A DNA stretch of 64,000 bases from the NCBI GenBank assembly GCA_036873755.1, contig JAVTVY010006821.1, positions 248,001 through 312,000 of the forward strand. Reading direction: 5' to 3'. Positions 46,421-55,108 of this stretch are shown here, one piece after another. Position numbers and translations under genes: made by a program. Under the pieces are notes generated by a model. That model did not search any database, was not told where the DNA came from, and worked only from the letters and a program-made list of their open reading frames with translations. Origin of the DNA: Hanleya hanleyi (taxonomy: Eukaryota > Mollusca > Polyplacophora > Lepidopleurida > Hanleyidae). Each line of letters begins with the position of its first letter. Within the stretch, counting starts at the first letter, position 1.

Positions 46421-47145
46421 GTCAACCCGCTCGACTGGCCAAATGTAACTGGTGCGGGAGATTCAAGTGTTTGTTACCCGGAAAACAGTTCTGCGAGGAG
46501 TGTTCTAGCCGAGGTCGTGAGTGTTCTGCCTGCCATCGACCACTACCCGAGCGATTTTACACTACTCACCCACAGCATTGCGACAGTTGCCACGGCAAAC
46601 AGTCGGGAGGGGCGAAATCATCGTCGTCCGCGCTGAACGGAACTCTGCACACCCACACTATTCCACCTACTAGAACGACCAGTTCAGACATTCTACATTT
46701 TTTTAATAGCAACGAAAACGCAGTTCGTCAACTGCTGACGACAACGTTAAACGAGCAACGCGGAATCAAGTGGTACGTCTCCCTACAACTCCGCCTCGCT
46801 CGAACGAACAGTGAGGGTGAGACCATTTACTCCGAACCCCTGTTCAGAAGTCTTAATTTCGTTAGCACAAACCTATCTCAGCTCGAACAGCAGCTCGCCG
46901 AGCCCTTCCAAAAAATACATTCTAGCTTCCAGGAGTATCAGCGAGAGGGAAGCGCGTGGGTCTTGGACGAAATTGTTCACCTACAGGTGCATATCGCACA
47001 ATATGTGCCCTTTCAAGGCAGTAGCTATATTCCCACACCAAAGAATCTGCGTAAAAAGATGGCGATTGTCAATCCGCAGAACACGGATCAGTTTTGCTTT
47101 CTCTGGTCAATTCTTGCGGCCTTACACCCCGCGAAGTATCACCGG
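46421..47145 (+). CDS. Polymerase gene exon 3, Cys-cluster and N-terminal domain
   Basis: Begins after the ATATCTCCAG acceptor. A treble CxxC cluster comes first (CNWC, CEEC, CSAC, CDSC; 46434-46600), probably two structural zinc sites. A Ser/Thr linker follows, then the conserved N-terminal part of Polinton polymerases, with SAWVLDEIVHLQVHIAQY, GSSYIPTPKNL and [13 protein letters not shown]. The frame is lost at about 47142, right after this last block, and resumes in the next frame. Confidence 0.7.
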
Positions 47146-49487
47146 ATCGGATTCAACGTTATAAACCGTACTTGAACGAGTTAAACATCGACGGAATCGA
47201 TTTTCCTATCCCTTTATCTCAAATATCGAAGTTCGAAGCTCTTAACGATATTTCCGTGAGCGTGTTCGGTTATGACGAAGGGGTTTTCCCCCTGCATATA
47301 AGCGAACAAAAGTCCGACAGACACGTCGATCTTTTACTCATCTCTAAAGATGAGAAGAGACATTTCTGCTTGATCAAGAACATGAGCCGATTGTTGGGGG
47401 ATCGTACAAAACATCGTTGTGCTCAATTCTACTGTAATTATTGTTTGCACGGGTTTTCTACTCGACAGTTGCTAAACGATCACATTCCTCACTGTTCTCG
47501 ACACGGGCCGCAGCGAATCAGACTCCCGGAAACCCCCGAAGAACAGTGGTTGGAATTCAAAAATATCAAGAAACAGTTACGCGTTCCTTTCGTCATTTAC
47601 GCCGATTTCGAGTGTTTTACGCGTAAAATCCACTCCGAATCCGGGGCTGCCACCAAATACGAGCGTCACGAATCGTCAGGGTTTTGTTATACCGTAGTGA
47701 GTACAATGTCTGAACACAGTAAGCCCGCTGTGGTATATAGGGGTCCCGATGTCGTAGAAACTTTTCTGGAAAAACTCGTAGAAGAAGATAAACGAATCTG
47801 CGATATATTAGAGTGTATCAAACCTATGCAGATAACCCGGGAGGAGGAAAACTCCTTTAAAGCGGCGACGCATTGTCATATCTGCGACAAAGAACTAGGC
47901 GCCGACAGGGTACGCGACCATTGTCATTTGACGGGGAAATACAGGGGTCCCGCTCACAATCACTGCAACTTACAGTATAGGTTCAGGAGGTCTACCAAGC
48001 GAGAAAAGCGCCAGTTCTTTATACCCGTCGTTTTGCATAACACTAAGGGCTATGACGGTCATCTCATCTGTAGCGTTATGGGAAAATTCAAGGGTCTGAA
48101 AATAACGTGCATCCCGAATAACATGCAGAAATACATCTCCTTCTCTCTGGGTAATTTAAGGTTCCTCGATTCCCTACAGTTTCTCAATGCCTCCCTCGAA
48201 ACTCTAGTCGACAATATGTCTAAGGAAGGCGCTGAAAAATTTCACCTGCTCGGGCAACATTTCCCGAACCCTAACCACCGGCGTAAAATGTTGAGAAAGG
48301 GAGTCTACCCGTACGGCTATATGTCCGCCGAAAGTAAATTTTCGGAACGCCAACTTTTACAAGCGTTTTACAACGATCTCCGCGAAGAGCCTATTTCCGA
48401 CCAAGACTATGCCCACGCGCAGTCGGTATGGTCGGAGTTTGGAATTCAAACTCTAGGGGATTACCACGACCTCTACCTGAAATCCGATGTCCTACTACTA
48501 GCCGATGTATTCGAAAATTTTCGCAACATTTGCATGAACTACTATCATCTCGACCCGGCTCACTACTATACCTCACCCAGTCTGTCATGGGACGCCATGT
48601 TGAAAATGACCGGTGTGCGTCTACAATTGCTGGGCGATATAGATATGCACCTAATGATAGAACGGGGTATCCGCGGAGGTATTTCAATGATCTCTAACAT
48701 GTATAGTAAGGCGAACAACCCGAACATGGTCGATTATAATGTCGACTGTCCCACTAAGGACATCACTTATCTGGACGCTAATAACCTATACGGGTGGGCT
48801 ATGTCGCAACCTTTACCCCTACGGGACTTCGCGTGGATGACCGACGAACAGATCCAGTCGCTGGACGCGACGGAGATAGGGGAAATTGAAGATGATACCG
48901 AAACGGGTTATATTTTCGAAGTCGACTTACAATATCCCTCGTCACTTCACGAGGCGCATAGCGACTATCCTTTCTGTCCGGAACGAATGACGGTGACGGA
49001 TGACATGCTCTCGCCTCATTCAATCGGATTGAAGGAAGAGCTAGAGATTAAAGGCAAACCCACGGAAAAACTAGTTCCCAACCTTCGCGACAAATCGAAC
49101 TATGTGATACACTACCGCGATTTGAAGTTCTACCTGCAACAGGGGATGCTTTTGACTCGTATCCAGCGCGGGATAGAGTTCACGCAGTCTACATGGCTGC
49201 AGCCGTATATCGCATTCAACACGGACAAACGTAAGGCCGTTAGGAATGACTTCGAGAAGGACTTTTTTAAACTGATGAACAACTCCGTGTTCGGGAAAAC
49301 GATGGAGAATCTTAGGAAACGTACCCGGATAGAGCTCGTCAACTCCAAACGGAGACTTCAGAGGATGGTCGCCAAGCCCTCTTTTCAGGCTTTCAAAATT
49401 TTTAACGAGGATTTAGTCGGCGTCAATCTAAAGAAAATAAAATTTTATTTTTTAACAGATCCATCTACGCCGGCTTCGCAATTCTAG
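47094..49487 (+). CDS. Protein-primed DNA polymerase B, exonuclease and palm
   Basis: Longest frame of the gene. Visible in order (codon numbers in this frame): C2HC finger 114-134; ExoI DFE 171-173; an HNH-like zinc knuckle CHIC...[11 protein letters not shown] 261-284, typical of this polymerase group; Exo[11 protein letters not shown] 315-323; Exo[21 protein letters not shown] 457-474; motif [13 protein letters not shown] 559-570; motif [15 protein letters not shown] 726-739. Both the 3'-5' exonuclease and polymerase metal ligands seen here are intact. The first about 15 codons are out-of-frame overlap; the true frame joins at about 47142. It stops early at 49485-49487 through a frameshift at about 49463, before motif C. 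Confidence 0.93.
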   Translation: MLSLVNSCGLTPREVSPDRIQRYKPYLNELNIDGIDFPIPLSQISKFEALNDISVSVFGYDEGVFPLHISEQKSDRHVDLLLISKDEKRHFCLIKNMSRLLGDRTKHRCAQFYCNYCLHGFSTRQLLNDHIPHCSRHGPQRIRLPETPEEQWLEFKNIKKQLRVPFVIYADFECFTRKIHSESGAATKYERHESSGFCYTVVSTMSEHSKPAVVYRGPDVVETFLEKLVEEDKRICDILECIKPMQITREEENSFKAATHCHICDKELGADRVRDHCHLTGKYRGPAHNHCNLQYRFRRSTKREKRQFFIPVVLHNTKGYDGHLICSVMGKFKGLKITCIPNNMQKYISFSLGNLRFLDSLQFLNASLETLVDNMSKEGAEKFHLLGQHFPNPNHRRKMLRKGVYPYGYMSAESKFSERQLLQAFYNDLREEPISDQDYAHAQSVWSEFGIQTLGDYHDLYLKSDVLLLADVFENFRNICMNYYHLDPAHYYTSPSLSWDAMLKMTGVRLQLLGDIDMHLMIERGIRGGISMISNMYSKANNPNMVDYNVDCPTKDITYLDANNLYGWAMSQPLPLRDFAWMTDEQIQSLDATEIGEIEDDTETGYIFEVDLQYPSSLHEAHSDYPFCPERMTVTDDMLSPHSIGLKEELEIKGKPTEKLVPNLRDKSNYVIHYRDLKFYLQQGMLLTRIQRGIEFTQSTWLQPYIAFNTDKRKAVRNDFEKDFFKLMNNSVFGKTMENLRKRTRIELVNSKRRLQRMVAKPSFQAFKIFNEDLVGVNLKKIKFYFLTDPSTPASQF

Positions 49488-50052
49488 ACCTCTCGAAGCT
49501 ACTGATATACGACTTCCACTATAATGAAATGAAGCGAAAATATGGCCAAAAAGCGAAGCTGCTATTCTCTGACACGGATAGTTTGTGTTATGAAATCGAG
49601 ACGGAAGATTTGTACGGCGACATGGCGCGAATCTGGCTTTGTTCGACACCAGCAACTACCCGAAAGACCACCACCTCTATAGCGCTACCAATGCCAAAGT
49701 ACTTGGCAAGATGAAAGATAAATGCGGCGGTACCCCTATAGAGGAGTTTGTGGGTCTTAGGCCTAAGTTGTACAGCATTCTTTTCGGAGGAGAAGAGAAG
49801 AAAACGGCGAAGGTAATAGCTAAATACGCTATAAAGAAAAAACTTCGACATATCATGTATAAAGACTGTTTATCTCAACACAAAATTGTGAAAACGACGA
49901 TGAGCCAAATTCGCAGTATTGACCACCAGTTATATAGTCATACCGTTGAGAAAGTAGCGTTATCCGCCTTCGACGATAAACGGTATGTACTAGATGACGG
50001 TATCAATACTGTGGCGCACGGCTTCGTCGGATCTCTGACTACATCATACTGA
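49464..50052 (+). CDS. DNA polymerase B C-terminal part (motif C), frameshifted
   Basis: Downstream of the second frameshift one frame gives [12 protein letters not shown] and then motif C SDTDS (catalytic DTD at about 49571-49579). A third frameshift at about 49628 moves the rest to another frame, which runs to the TGA at 50050-50052 and holds [30 protein letters not shown] and [12 protein letters not shown]. These are the usual order and content of the C-terminal end of Polinton polymerases. All three metal-binding Asp of the polymerase (motifs A and C) are therefore still encoded, but not in one frame. Confidence 0.85.
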
Positions 50053-50087
50053 AAACAAATGATGACTAATTTTACAATCCATGTATG

Positions 50088-50099
50088 TTTATTAATAAA
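50088..50099. terminator. Bidirectional poly(A) signal palindrome
   Basis: TTTATTAATAAA is a perfect 12-base palindrome. It supplies AATAAA on the plus strand for the polymerase gene (stop at 50052) and AATAAA on the minus strand for the ATPase gene (stop at 50111-50113). The two genes converge with only 58 bases between stops. Confidence 0.7.
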
Positions 50100-50110
50100 A
50101 TGCGTGGAAT

Positions 50111-51313
50111 TTATTCATCGTCTTCGTAAAGTTTATCGAACAAGTGTTCCTTCATTTTAACGCTTTGTTTCATCGCTTCCTCATAGCTCGCGTTGTAGGA
50201 CTTCTGAAGGTCATCGCAGGTCTTCATGATTTCCTCGTGAATTAGGTCGCTCTCCAGAGCTTTTATACCCAAGATCACATCGAGATACATCCGGCGCAGC
50301 GTCTTCATCATGTGAGGCATGTATTCAGTTATTGCCCGGACCTCAGCCTCCTGCTTCGTACAACTATTCGTTATGAACTCTCTAGTCTTCATTTTGATAT
50401 CATCGTTGAATTCCATACGCGATGCTCTACCGAACATGGTTTTCCACGTGTCGTGTTTCACGGTATGGGACGCTTTATAGGCATCCGATTTCACACGACT
50501 CCCTTCTCCCGTTTGTTCCCTATACCAAGAAGGTATTGCCTTTGTATATAGACCTTGTCCGGTCTGTGTGGGTGCATCCAACCTCAGTCTTAGCCTTTGG
50601 CTTTGCGGTGTAGTCGACTTCAAATCGATTATTAGGTAACCGTAAGGCTTGGTGGTGGCTTCTTCGTACTTTTTCGTGAAATAGTCTATGTTTTGAGGAT
50701 ACATGCGTCTTCCGAAGAGTTGGACCTGATGACGATCGATGGGATTGTTGAAAAGCACGAAGTATTGGCAGTTCAAGGTGATGTCTCTGGACGCCTTACC
50801 TTGGGGGAAGAGATTCTGCGTCAAGTAAATTACGGACAGATTCCGATGGTGAGAGCCTTTGGTAAACAGATCCGCGACTTGTCCGTCTGATTTAGCTTGA
50901 CTCATCATATCGTCGAGCACCACAATATTGATCTGCGCAGGGTCGAAGTAATAGGTCTCCCCGATATCGTGCGGGATTCCGGGAACGAAGCTCACATTCT
51001 TTAATCGTGTATTCTCGTAGGCGGGCTGCCATTGACCGTAACACCAGACAATACGCGTGGGAGAAGGCTGAATGTCGGTCCCTTCCAAGCGTTTCAACAC
51101 CCATGACGTCTTTCCACACCCTGTCGGACCGCTAACAGTCATGGTAAAGGGATGTTGAAAGGCTGCATTCGCAGTCTTCGTTCCGGATACCTGTTCATCC
51201 GTAATGACATCGCGTATCATTGTAAGCCGTCCCCCGTGATGTGACTCGATATGTTTGCGCAGGTTTTCGATTCTCGTAAACGTCTTAGCGCATAAGCTAC
51301 ACGCATAAGTCAT
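50111..51313 (-). CDS. Polinton FtsK/HerA-type packaging ATPase with N-terminal C2H2 finger
   Basis: From the ATG at 51313 the protein has 400 residues. It opens with a C2H2 finger (CSLCAKTFTRIENLRKHIES plus H), then Walker A GPTGCGKTS, Walker B INIVVLDDMM and a sensor-like VIYLTQNLF, the pattern of A32-type genome-packaging ATPases of Polintons and related viruses. C-terminal third is a helical, charged region. The frame is open upstream to 51409, but a minus-strand TATA box (CTATATAAG at 51391-51398) lies there, so the transcript must start downstream and 51313 is the right start. The gene is intact. Its finger resembles those of polymerase exon 1. Confidence 0.92.
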   Translation of the reverse strand: MTYACSLCAKTFTRIENLRKHIESHHGGRLTMIRDVITDEQVSGTKTANAAFQHPFTMTVSGPTGCGKTSWVLKRLEGTDIQPSPTRIVWCYGQWQPAYENTRLKNVSFVPGIPHDIGETYYFDPAQINIVVLDDMMSQAKSDGQVADLFTKGSHHRNLSVIYLTQNLFPQGKASRDITLNCQYFVLFNNPIDRHQVQLFGRRMYPQNIDYFTKKYEEATTKPYGYLIIDLKSTTPQSQRLRLRLDAPTQTGQGLYTKAIPSWYREQTGEGSRVKSDAYKASHTVKHDTWKTMFGRASRMEFNDDIKMKTREFITNSCTKQEAEVRAITEYMPHMMKTLRRMYLDVILGIKALESDLIHEEIMKTCDDLQKSYNASYEEAMKQSVKMKEHLFDKLYEDDE

Positions 51314-51390
51314 GATATACTCTAGGAAAATAGACGTTAATATAACAAAAGCTTCGTGTAGAGTGCGCTCACCGCGCTGAAACTTGCACT

Positions 51391-51398
51391 TATATAGG
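51391..51398 (-). promoter_or_regulatory. TATA box of the ATPase gene
   Basis: CTATATAAG on the minus strand, about 80 bases upstream of the ATG at 51313; fixes the start choice. Confidence 0.6.
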
Positions 51399-51435
51399 AG
51401 ATATCCCAACGCTGATTCAATACATCCGGCTACAG

Positions 51436-51466
51436 GGTGCAGGCTGCAGGCTGCAGGCTGCAGGGT
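51436..51466. repeat. GGCTGCA heptamer repeat
   Basis: About four tandem GGCTGCA/GGGTGCA units between the ATPase promoter and the integrase 3' end. Confidence 0.8.
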
Positions 51467-51641
51467 GTCGAGCTTAGATCGACTCGATATCTTCTACCGG
51501 CACCCAACTGGCGAATTTAATGGGCCAGCCCGTGTATTTAACTAATTTCTCAACTCTGCCTCTCCTCCGTCGTGTTTTGAGAACCTTTTCAATACGCCAT
51601 AACGCGTCAGGGTCTTTCCTCACTCGTTGTAGTTCCTGCTG

Positions 51642-51860
51642 TTAAAATGTTCCCTGTACCCCGTCGTCCATAAAATCCTTGAGTTCGTATATCGCGGTGC
51701 CTCTTCTCCGGAATCGTCGGAAAATTTTGAATAGTTCCTCCGTCCATTTGGCTTGATAGTCTCTTTGGAAGGCGTACCTCACGTGAGAGATTCTCACGGT
51801 ATCGCCGATGTTTAATTTAAACGGTTGTTTACGGCCTTTTATCGCCGTGTCGACATACAT
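51642..51860 (-). CDS. Integrase C-terminal SH3-like segment
   Basis: Contains FKLNIGDTVRISHVRYAFQR and WTEELFKIFRR, the DNA-binding barrel region that follows the core in retroviral-like and Polinton integrases. It ends at the in-frame TAA 51642-51644 where related proteins continue into the chromo domain. Confidence 0.75.
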   Translation of the reverse strand: MYVDTAIKGRKQPFKLNIGDTVRISHVRYAFQRDYQAKWTEELFKIFRRFRRRGTAIYELKDFMDDGVQGTF

Positions 51861-51944
51861 TTCTCTCCAGAGGAGAGCCTCATTCCCTTCATTAACATCG
51901 GAAGGACTTTGTTGCGCAAAGATGCGTGCGGTCGTTGCTTGTAA

Positions 51945-52568
51945 TTACAACAGGTCTTGTAAGACGTCTAAATAACGGTAGGTCTGCTTATGGGTGAAAT
52001 ATCTATACATACTATTTTTCATCGTCCTTATAACTCTCTCCGCGTAATTAGCCTTCTTTTCGTTATGGGTGACGTAGAAATGAATTTCTTTCTTCTTCAA
52101 ATAAGCTTTCACCCATCGGTTGTTGTACTCGCTTCCTTTGTCGAAGCGGAGATACTTGGGTTGTCTCCCTTCAATCAGGATTTGATCGAGTCCCGAGATT
52201 ATAGCCTTATGCTGTTTATTGGGAAGAGGGATAATCCACAGAAATCGCGAGAAAACGTCTATGACGAAGAGGAGAAATTGCACGCCATCGTTGTACTCGG
52301 ATACATTGGACACATCGGCTAGATCTGTATCCCAAAGATCGTCTATGCCCGCAGTGACGACCCTGCTTCTCTTAAAGGTATAACGAACTGGCTTTTGTAA
52401 ACTATAAGCGTCCTGGTCGCTCAACCACTGCGGTAGCTCTTTACGCGCTACATTATATCCATCGGGCTTTAATAAGGCGTGTAATTTAGAAGGCCCGGTG
52501 AAGCTGATAGGGTTTTTCGGGTCGAAATAGGTTCGCGACAAGTACGTTTTCCACCCTTTCCCATCCAT
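51945..52568 (-). CDS. Integrase catalytic core (rve/DDE)
   Basis: 207 codons from the ATG at 52568. An N-terminal YFDPKNPISFTGPSKLH block, typical of Polinton integrases, precedes the core. Catalytic residues: Asp82 in WDTDLADVS, Asp143 in LRFDKGSEYNN and Glu177 in KKANYAERVIRT (33 residues between the last two). Integrases of this family insert the element with a 6-bp stagger, in agreement with the AGCTGT duplication. The frame ends prematurely at 51945. Confidence 0.9.
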   Translation of the reverse strand: MDGKGWKTYLSRTYFDPKNPISFTGPSKLHALLKPDGYNVARKELPQWLSDQDAYSLQKPVRYTFKRSRVVTAGIDDLWDTDLADVSNVSEYNDGVQFLLFVIDVFSRFLWIIPLPNKQHKAIISGLDQILIEGRQPKYLRFDKGSEYNNRWVKAYLKKKEIHFYVTHNEKKANYAERVIRTMKNSMYRYFTHKQTYRYLDVLQDLL

Positions 52569-52609
52569 ATCTACGAACTCGAATGATGAAAACGGTGACG
52601 CACACCTCT

Positions 52610-53584
52610 TTAAATAAATAAGAAAACAAACAGTGTGTTGAAGTGTTGAAAGTTTAGGGGGTTCTTTTTATAATCCCCGGCGACGGCTTTGGACGATACG
52701 AATCCTATCACCAGTCTGCTGGGGTAGACGGATAAAAACATATTATCCCAGCGGAAGAGGGTCTGTCCCGTGGCTAAGGAAGCCATTTTGGTCTCCGTTC
52801 TCACGTACGGATATTTGGCCGATGTATTTTCCAAGGTTTTGGCGTGTCCCAAAATCACGCCGGGGTTTACGCGAACTTTCTCGACTTTCAGGCTGATATC
52901 TTGTATCACCAGTTTATACGCCGGATTTTCCTCACCCGACATCATGATGAACTGCGGTGTGGAGCGATGCATTTTGATGTATACGTCCACGTTATTCAGC
53001 AAGTAGCGCTGTTGTTTGAAAACATCTTGCATGAAGTTTCCTTCCATTTCGAATACATTACTCTCAGCGATGAATTTCCTTCTCTGCGTAAATCCGGCAT
53101 TTTGACCCGATGCGGCATCCGCGGTATCCAAATTAATACCCTCGTCGGCTACATACAGTTGGGGCACTAGCTGAGTGGTTTTAGCGTCTTCACCGAAATT
53201 CATTAGCGTTTGAATGTAGGCTTTATAGGGGTAACTGTTGTCCATGACCGTCATAAGCTTACCCTGCATGGAGACGTCTATCTGAGACCACATAGTTTGA
53301 AGGAGTAAATTGATAGGGCCGCATTTTTCGTCCTTGATCAAAGGGGTGCCATCTCTGCGGGTTATTTTAGCCTTAACGTAGAGTCTGGTGGATTTCAAAT
53401 CGACGTAATCCGAGCCTTGACCGGATATCAGGAATTCGACGGGTGCATCGACCGAGATTTGAGAAGACGGGCGAACGTCGATAACATAGCGACTTTCAAC
53501 CGCTGTTTGCGTAGGGGGTAATGAGAACAACGATAATTCGCTAGGTTGACCATCGGTGAATCCTTTGTCTGTGAGGAGTGCCAT
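52610..53584 (-). CDS. Polinton major capsid protein (double jelly roll), 3' truncated
   Basis: From the ATG at 53584, 324 residues. The sequence has the features I know from Polinton major capsid proteins (often annotated in invertebrates as F54H12.2-like): ESRYVIDVRPSSQIS, GSDYVDLKSTRLYVKAKI, MWSQIDVSMQGKL, YPYKAYIQTLMNFG, and RWDNMFLSVYPSRLVIG followed by NPLNFQHFN. After NPLNFQHFN the reading departs into seven unrelated hydrophobic residues and a stop. From family knowledge roughly another 100 or more residues are expected. The integrase start codon lies only 42 bases further on, so a deletion has probably removed the capsid 3' end. The gene starts one base after the previous stop (TAACATG). 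Confidence 0.9.
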   Translation of the reverse strand: MALLTDKGFTDGQPSELSLFSLPPTQTAVESRYVIDVRPSSQISVDAPVEFLISGQGSDYVDLKSTRLYVKAKITRRDGTPLIKDEKCGPINLLLQTMWSQIDVSMQGKLMTVMDNSYPYKAYIQTLMNFGEDAKTTQLVPQLYVADEGINLDTADAASGQNAGFTQRRKFIAESNVFEMEGNFMQDVFKQQRYLLNNVDVYIKMHRSTPQFIMMSGEENPAYKLVIQDISLKVEKVRVNPGVILGHAKTLENTSAKYPYVRTETKMASLATGQTLFRWDNMFLSVYPSRLVIGFVSSKAVAGDYKKNPLNFQHFNTLFVFLFI

Positions 53585-53585
53585 G

Positions 53586-53957
53586 TTATAACTCGAAGAG
53601 ATGCGATCTTTTGGTCCGCGCTCTCCGTTTATCGGCGGGTGAACTGACGGTAGGAAGAGAACGCTTCCTATTTATGGGTTCCTGTTGACGCGTTCTCGAG
53701 ACTTCAGACTTGGCTTGTTCGACCACTTGTTGAGAGGGGGCCGTAAGCTGAATAGCCGGCGTCTTGGATTTCTTCTCGCTGACGTTTTTAGAATGAGGGT
53801 CGACGGGAATAATGTAGGATTCACCCGTCTTACCGCCGAGTCCTCCACCTTTCTGCTTCTTAAAATATGTCGAGGGTTTATGGACAGACTTTGCCTCGTT
53901 CCGATAAAATCTGATCCATTTATTCACATCGGGGATGTACAACGGTCTCCCGGTCAT
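53586..53957 (-). CDS. Small basic Polinton protein with GG sites (unknown)
   Basis: 123 residues, starting MTGRPLYIPDVNKWIRFY. It is Lys/Arg-rich, has a GGGLGGKTG segment at residues 37-45 and a basic C terminus (KRRARTKRS). It lies between the minor and major capsid genes; its ATG overlaps the upstream TGA as ATGA. A small basic protein with GG pairs next to capsid genes suggests a virion core or membrane-lytic precursor cleaved by a protease, as in adenoviruses, but no protease is visible in this element, so this is an inference. Confidence 0.7.
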   Translation of the reverse strand: MTGRPLYIPDVNKWIRFYRNEAKSVHKPSTYFKKQKGGGLGGKTGESYIIPVDPHSKNVSEKKSKTPAIQLTAPSQQVVEQAKSEVSRTRQQEPINRKRSLPTVSSPADKRRARTKRSHLFEL

Positions 53958-54373
53958 AGCTGTTTCACGTGGAGCGTTACGATGACGGATTCGGTGAGAA
54001 ATGTCGCCGGTTCACCTTGTTCGTCGGTTATATCGATTTCTAGATAGCGTACGTCGCTTAAAATGATGGGTAGGTAATACGGCGTGGGGTATATGCTAGA
54101 TGCCGGTTTTTTCTGGAGTCCGGAGGCCTCGACGTAGCGTAGTAGAGGTACTTTCGTCTCGCCTACGAAGGAATCTCCGCATATATTACAACACAGGCGT
54201 AGAAGAGATCGCGATTTAACCTGCGGTTGTCTTTGGATGAATATTTCTGCTAAGGCTACGACCCAAGACTCGTCGAAATGGATGCTATTCAAGCTGACGC
54301 GAAATTTGTAAGGTCGATTCTCGGGGAAAAGCGTCTTGTAGTCCTCGCTGTTTACGACGATGTACTTATCCAT
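53954..54373 (-). CDS. Polinton minor capsid (penton-like) protein
   Basis: 139 residues from the ATG at 54373. It has the pattern of Polinton minor capsid proteins with a single jelly roll: F...NRPYKFRVSLNSIHFD, WVVALAEIFI, a CCNICGDSFVG block, LLRYVEASG, and a C-terminal IDITDEQGEPATFL then SVIVTLHVK strand. These proteins occupy the particle vertices. The open frame extends five codons upstream through a non-ATG codon; the ATG at 54373 follows a minus-strand TATA-like CTATATAAC at about 54421-54429. The stop overlaps the next gene (ATGA). Confidence 0.8.
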   Translation of the reverse strand: MDKYIVVNSEDYKTLFPENRPYKFRVSLNSIHFDESWVVALAEIFIQRQPQVKSRSLLRLCCNICGDSFVGETKVPLLRYVEASGLQKKPASSIYPTPYYLPIILSDVRYLEIDITDEQGEPATFLTESVIVTLHVKQL

Positions 54374-54400
54374 TCGACTGATTCGCAATCAACTGTCTCC

Positions 54401-54604
54401 TTATAGGCGTTCGTATAGCGTTATATAGTAATCCCAAATTTCAACTTTCAACGTATCGGAAACATCCTGACACACTGAATATGTATAGATACGTAGTAAA
54501 ATTAGGCGGCCTCTATTTACTACGCCGTCTTCAAACATGCTATGGATGATAGATTTGTAGGCGTGTAAAGAGGTGACGGCATTCACCATTTGATTCCAAT
54601 CCAT
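54401..54604 (-). CDS. Small Polinton protein, unknown (67 aa)
   Basis: 67 residues, MDWNQMVNAVTSLHAYKS onward, mostly helical in appearance with many aromatic residues. No domain recognised. It begins two bases after the preceding gene's stop and ends 27 bases before the minor capsid gene, so it belongs to the compact late-type block. Confidence 0.5.
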   Translation of the reverse strand: MDWNQMVNAVTSLHAYKSIIHSMFEDGVVNRGRLILLRIYTYSVCQDVSDTLKVEIWDYYITLYERL

Positions 54605-54606
54605 CG

Positions 54607-55080
54607 TTAAATTTTATTTTCTAGCAGGTTATGAATAGCTGTATCGATGAGACGGGTTGGAGCTTTGAGTAATGTCCACTGCATGTAGTTCAAGACCATG
54701 CCCTTTATAGTGGCGTTGTCGTTGATAAAATAACGCAGATCAACCATCAATAACTTGGCGTAGATGCAAACAGTAACCCGGAAATGTTCGTCGATAATAA
54801 CTTGTTGCATCGGTGTACATAGCGTTCTGTTGGGAATGACGGTTATATCGCCCGATGGTATTTCGAAAACACGCGGTGTATCTTTGCCGGTGTGGTACGC
54901 GCATGAAGGACAGGGTGTTCGTTTCGTGGTCAATACGATGAGTGGTATAATTAGGAGCAATATAGCTCCTATAGAAAGAACTTTAAGTATGACGAGCTTT
55001 CTCTGGTATTGATCCATACCGCTCGATGTCCGACTTCGGAATAAGCGGAAAGGTTTTAAAGGCATATTTATAAATATCAT
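54607..55080 (-). CDS. Polinton membrane-anchored protein, unknown
   Basis: Up to 157 residues. Starts are possible at 55080, 55065 (MPLKPFRLF) or 55017 (MDQYQRKL). A basic N-terminal tail precedes a single strong membrane segment (VLSIGAILLLIIPLIVL, about residues 33-50 from the first Met). A CPSC pair and further Cys (CTP, CIY) follow in the presumably luminal or external part. I know no function; type II membrane topology and a structural or entry role would be speculation. Confidence 0.55.
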   Translation of the reverse strand: MIFINMPLKPFRLFRSRTSSGMDQYQRKLVILKVLSIGAILLLIIPLIVLTTKRTPCPSCAYHTGKDTPRVFEIPSGDITVIPNRTLCTPMQQVIIDEHFRVTVCIYAKLLMVDLRYFINDNATIKGMVLNYMQWTLLKAPTRLIDTAIHNLLENKI

Positions 55081-55108
55081 AGTTCTTAAATTTTGGTTGA
55101 CCTCATTC

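Larger units (their letters stand above)
45413..50052 (+). pseudogene. Polinton DNA polymerase B gene, three exons, three frameshifts
   Basis: Gene model: exon 1 45413-45785, exon 2 46013-46078, exon 3 46421-50052. Donors GTAAG (45786) and GTAACT (46079) and acceptors TTTTAATCAG and ATATCTCCAG keep one continuous phase-1 frame. The product would be a zinc-finger/Cys-rich N-terminal region followed by the protein-primed family B exonuclease and polymerase domains, which replicate the element's linear DNA. Frames are disrupted at about 47142, 49463 and 49628, each looking like one lost base. Either the gene is decaying or the assembly has indel errors. The last part ends with the expected KKKLRHxMYKDC and FDDKRYxLDDGI blocks. 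Confidence 0.85.
51474..52568 (-). pseudogene. Polinton integrase gene, disrupted
   Basis: The gene runs from the ATG at 52568 to a stop at 51474-51476 and would encode a DDE integrase core followed by an SH3-like region and a C-terminal chromo domain. It carries three lesions: a frameshift at about 51948, a second at about 51910 that returns to the original frame, and an in-frame TAA at 51642-51644. Between the two frameshifts the alternate frame encodes the expected RPHASL-type block, so the pair is nearly compensating. The chromo domain after the stop (51474-51641; WRIEKVL, VEKLVKYTGWP, SWVP) is intact in sequence. Confidence 0.85.

Noticed and set aside
48391..48687. Minus-strand and other ORFs overlapping the polymerase, ATPase and capsid genes
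   Set aside because: Antisense shadows of well-conserved coding frames.
49420..49462. Short intron explaining the second polymerase frameshift
   Set aside because: A TTTTTTAACAG acceptor-like site exists, but the polymerase sequence stays conserved right up to it, so removing the segment would delete expected residues; a one-base loss explains the data better.
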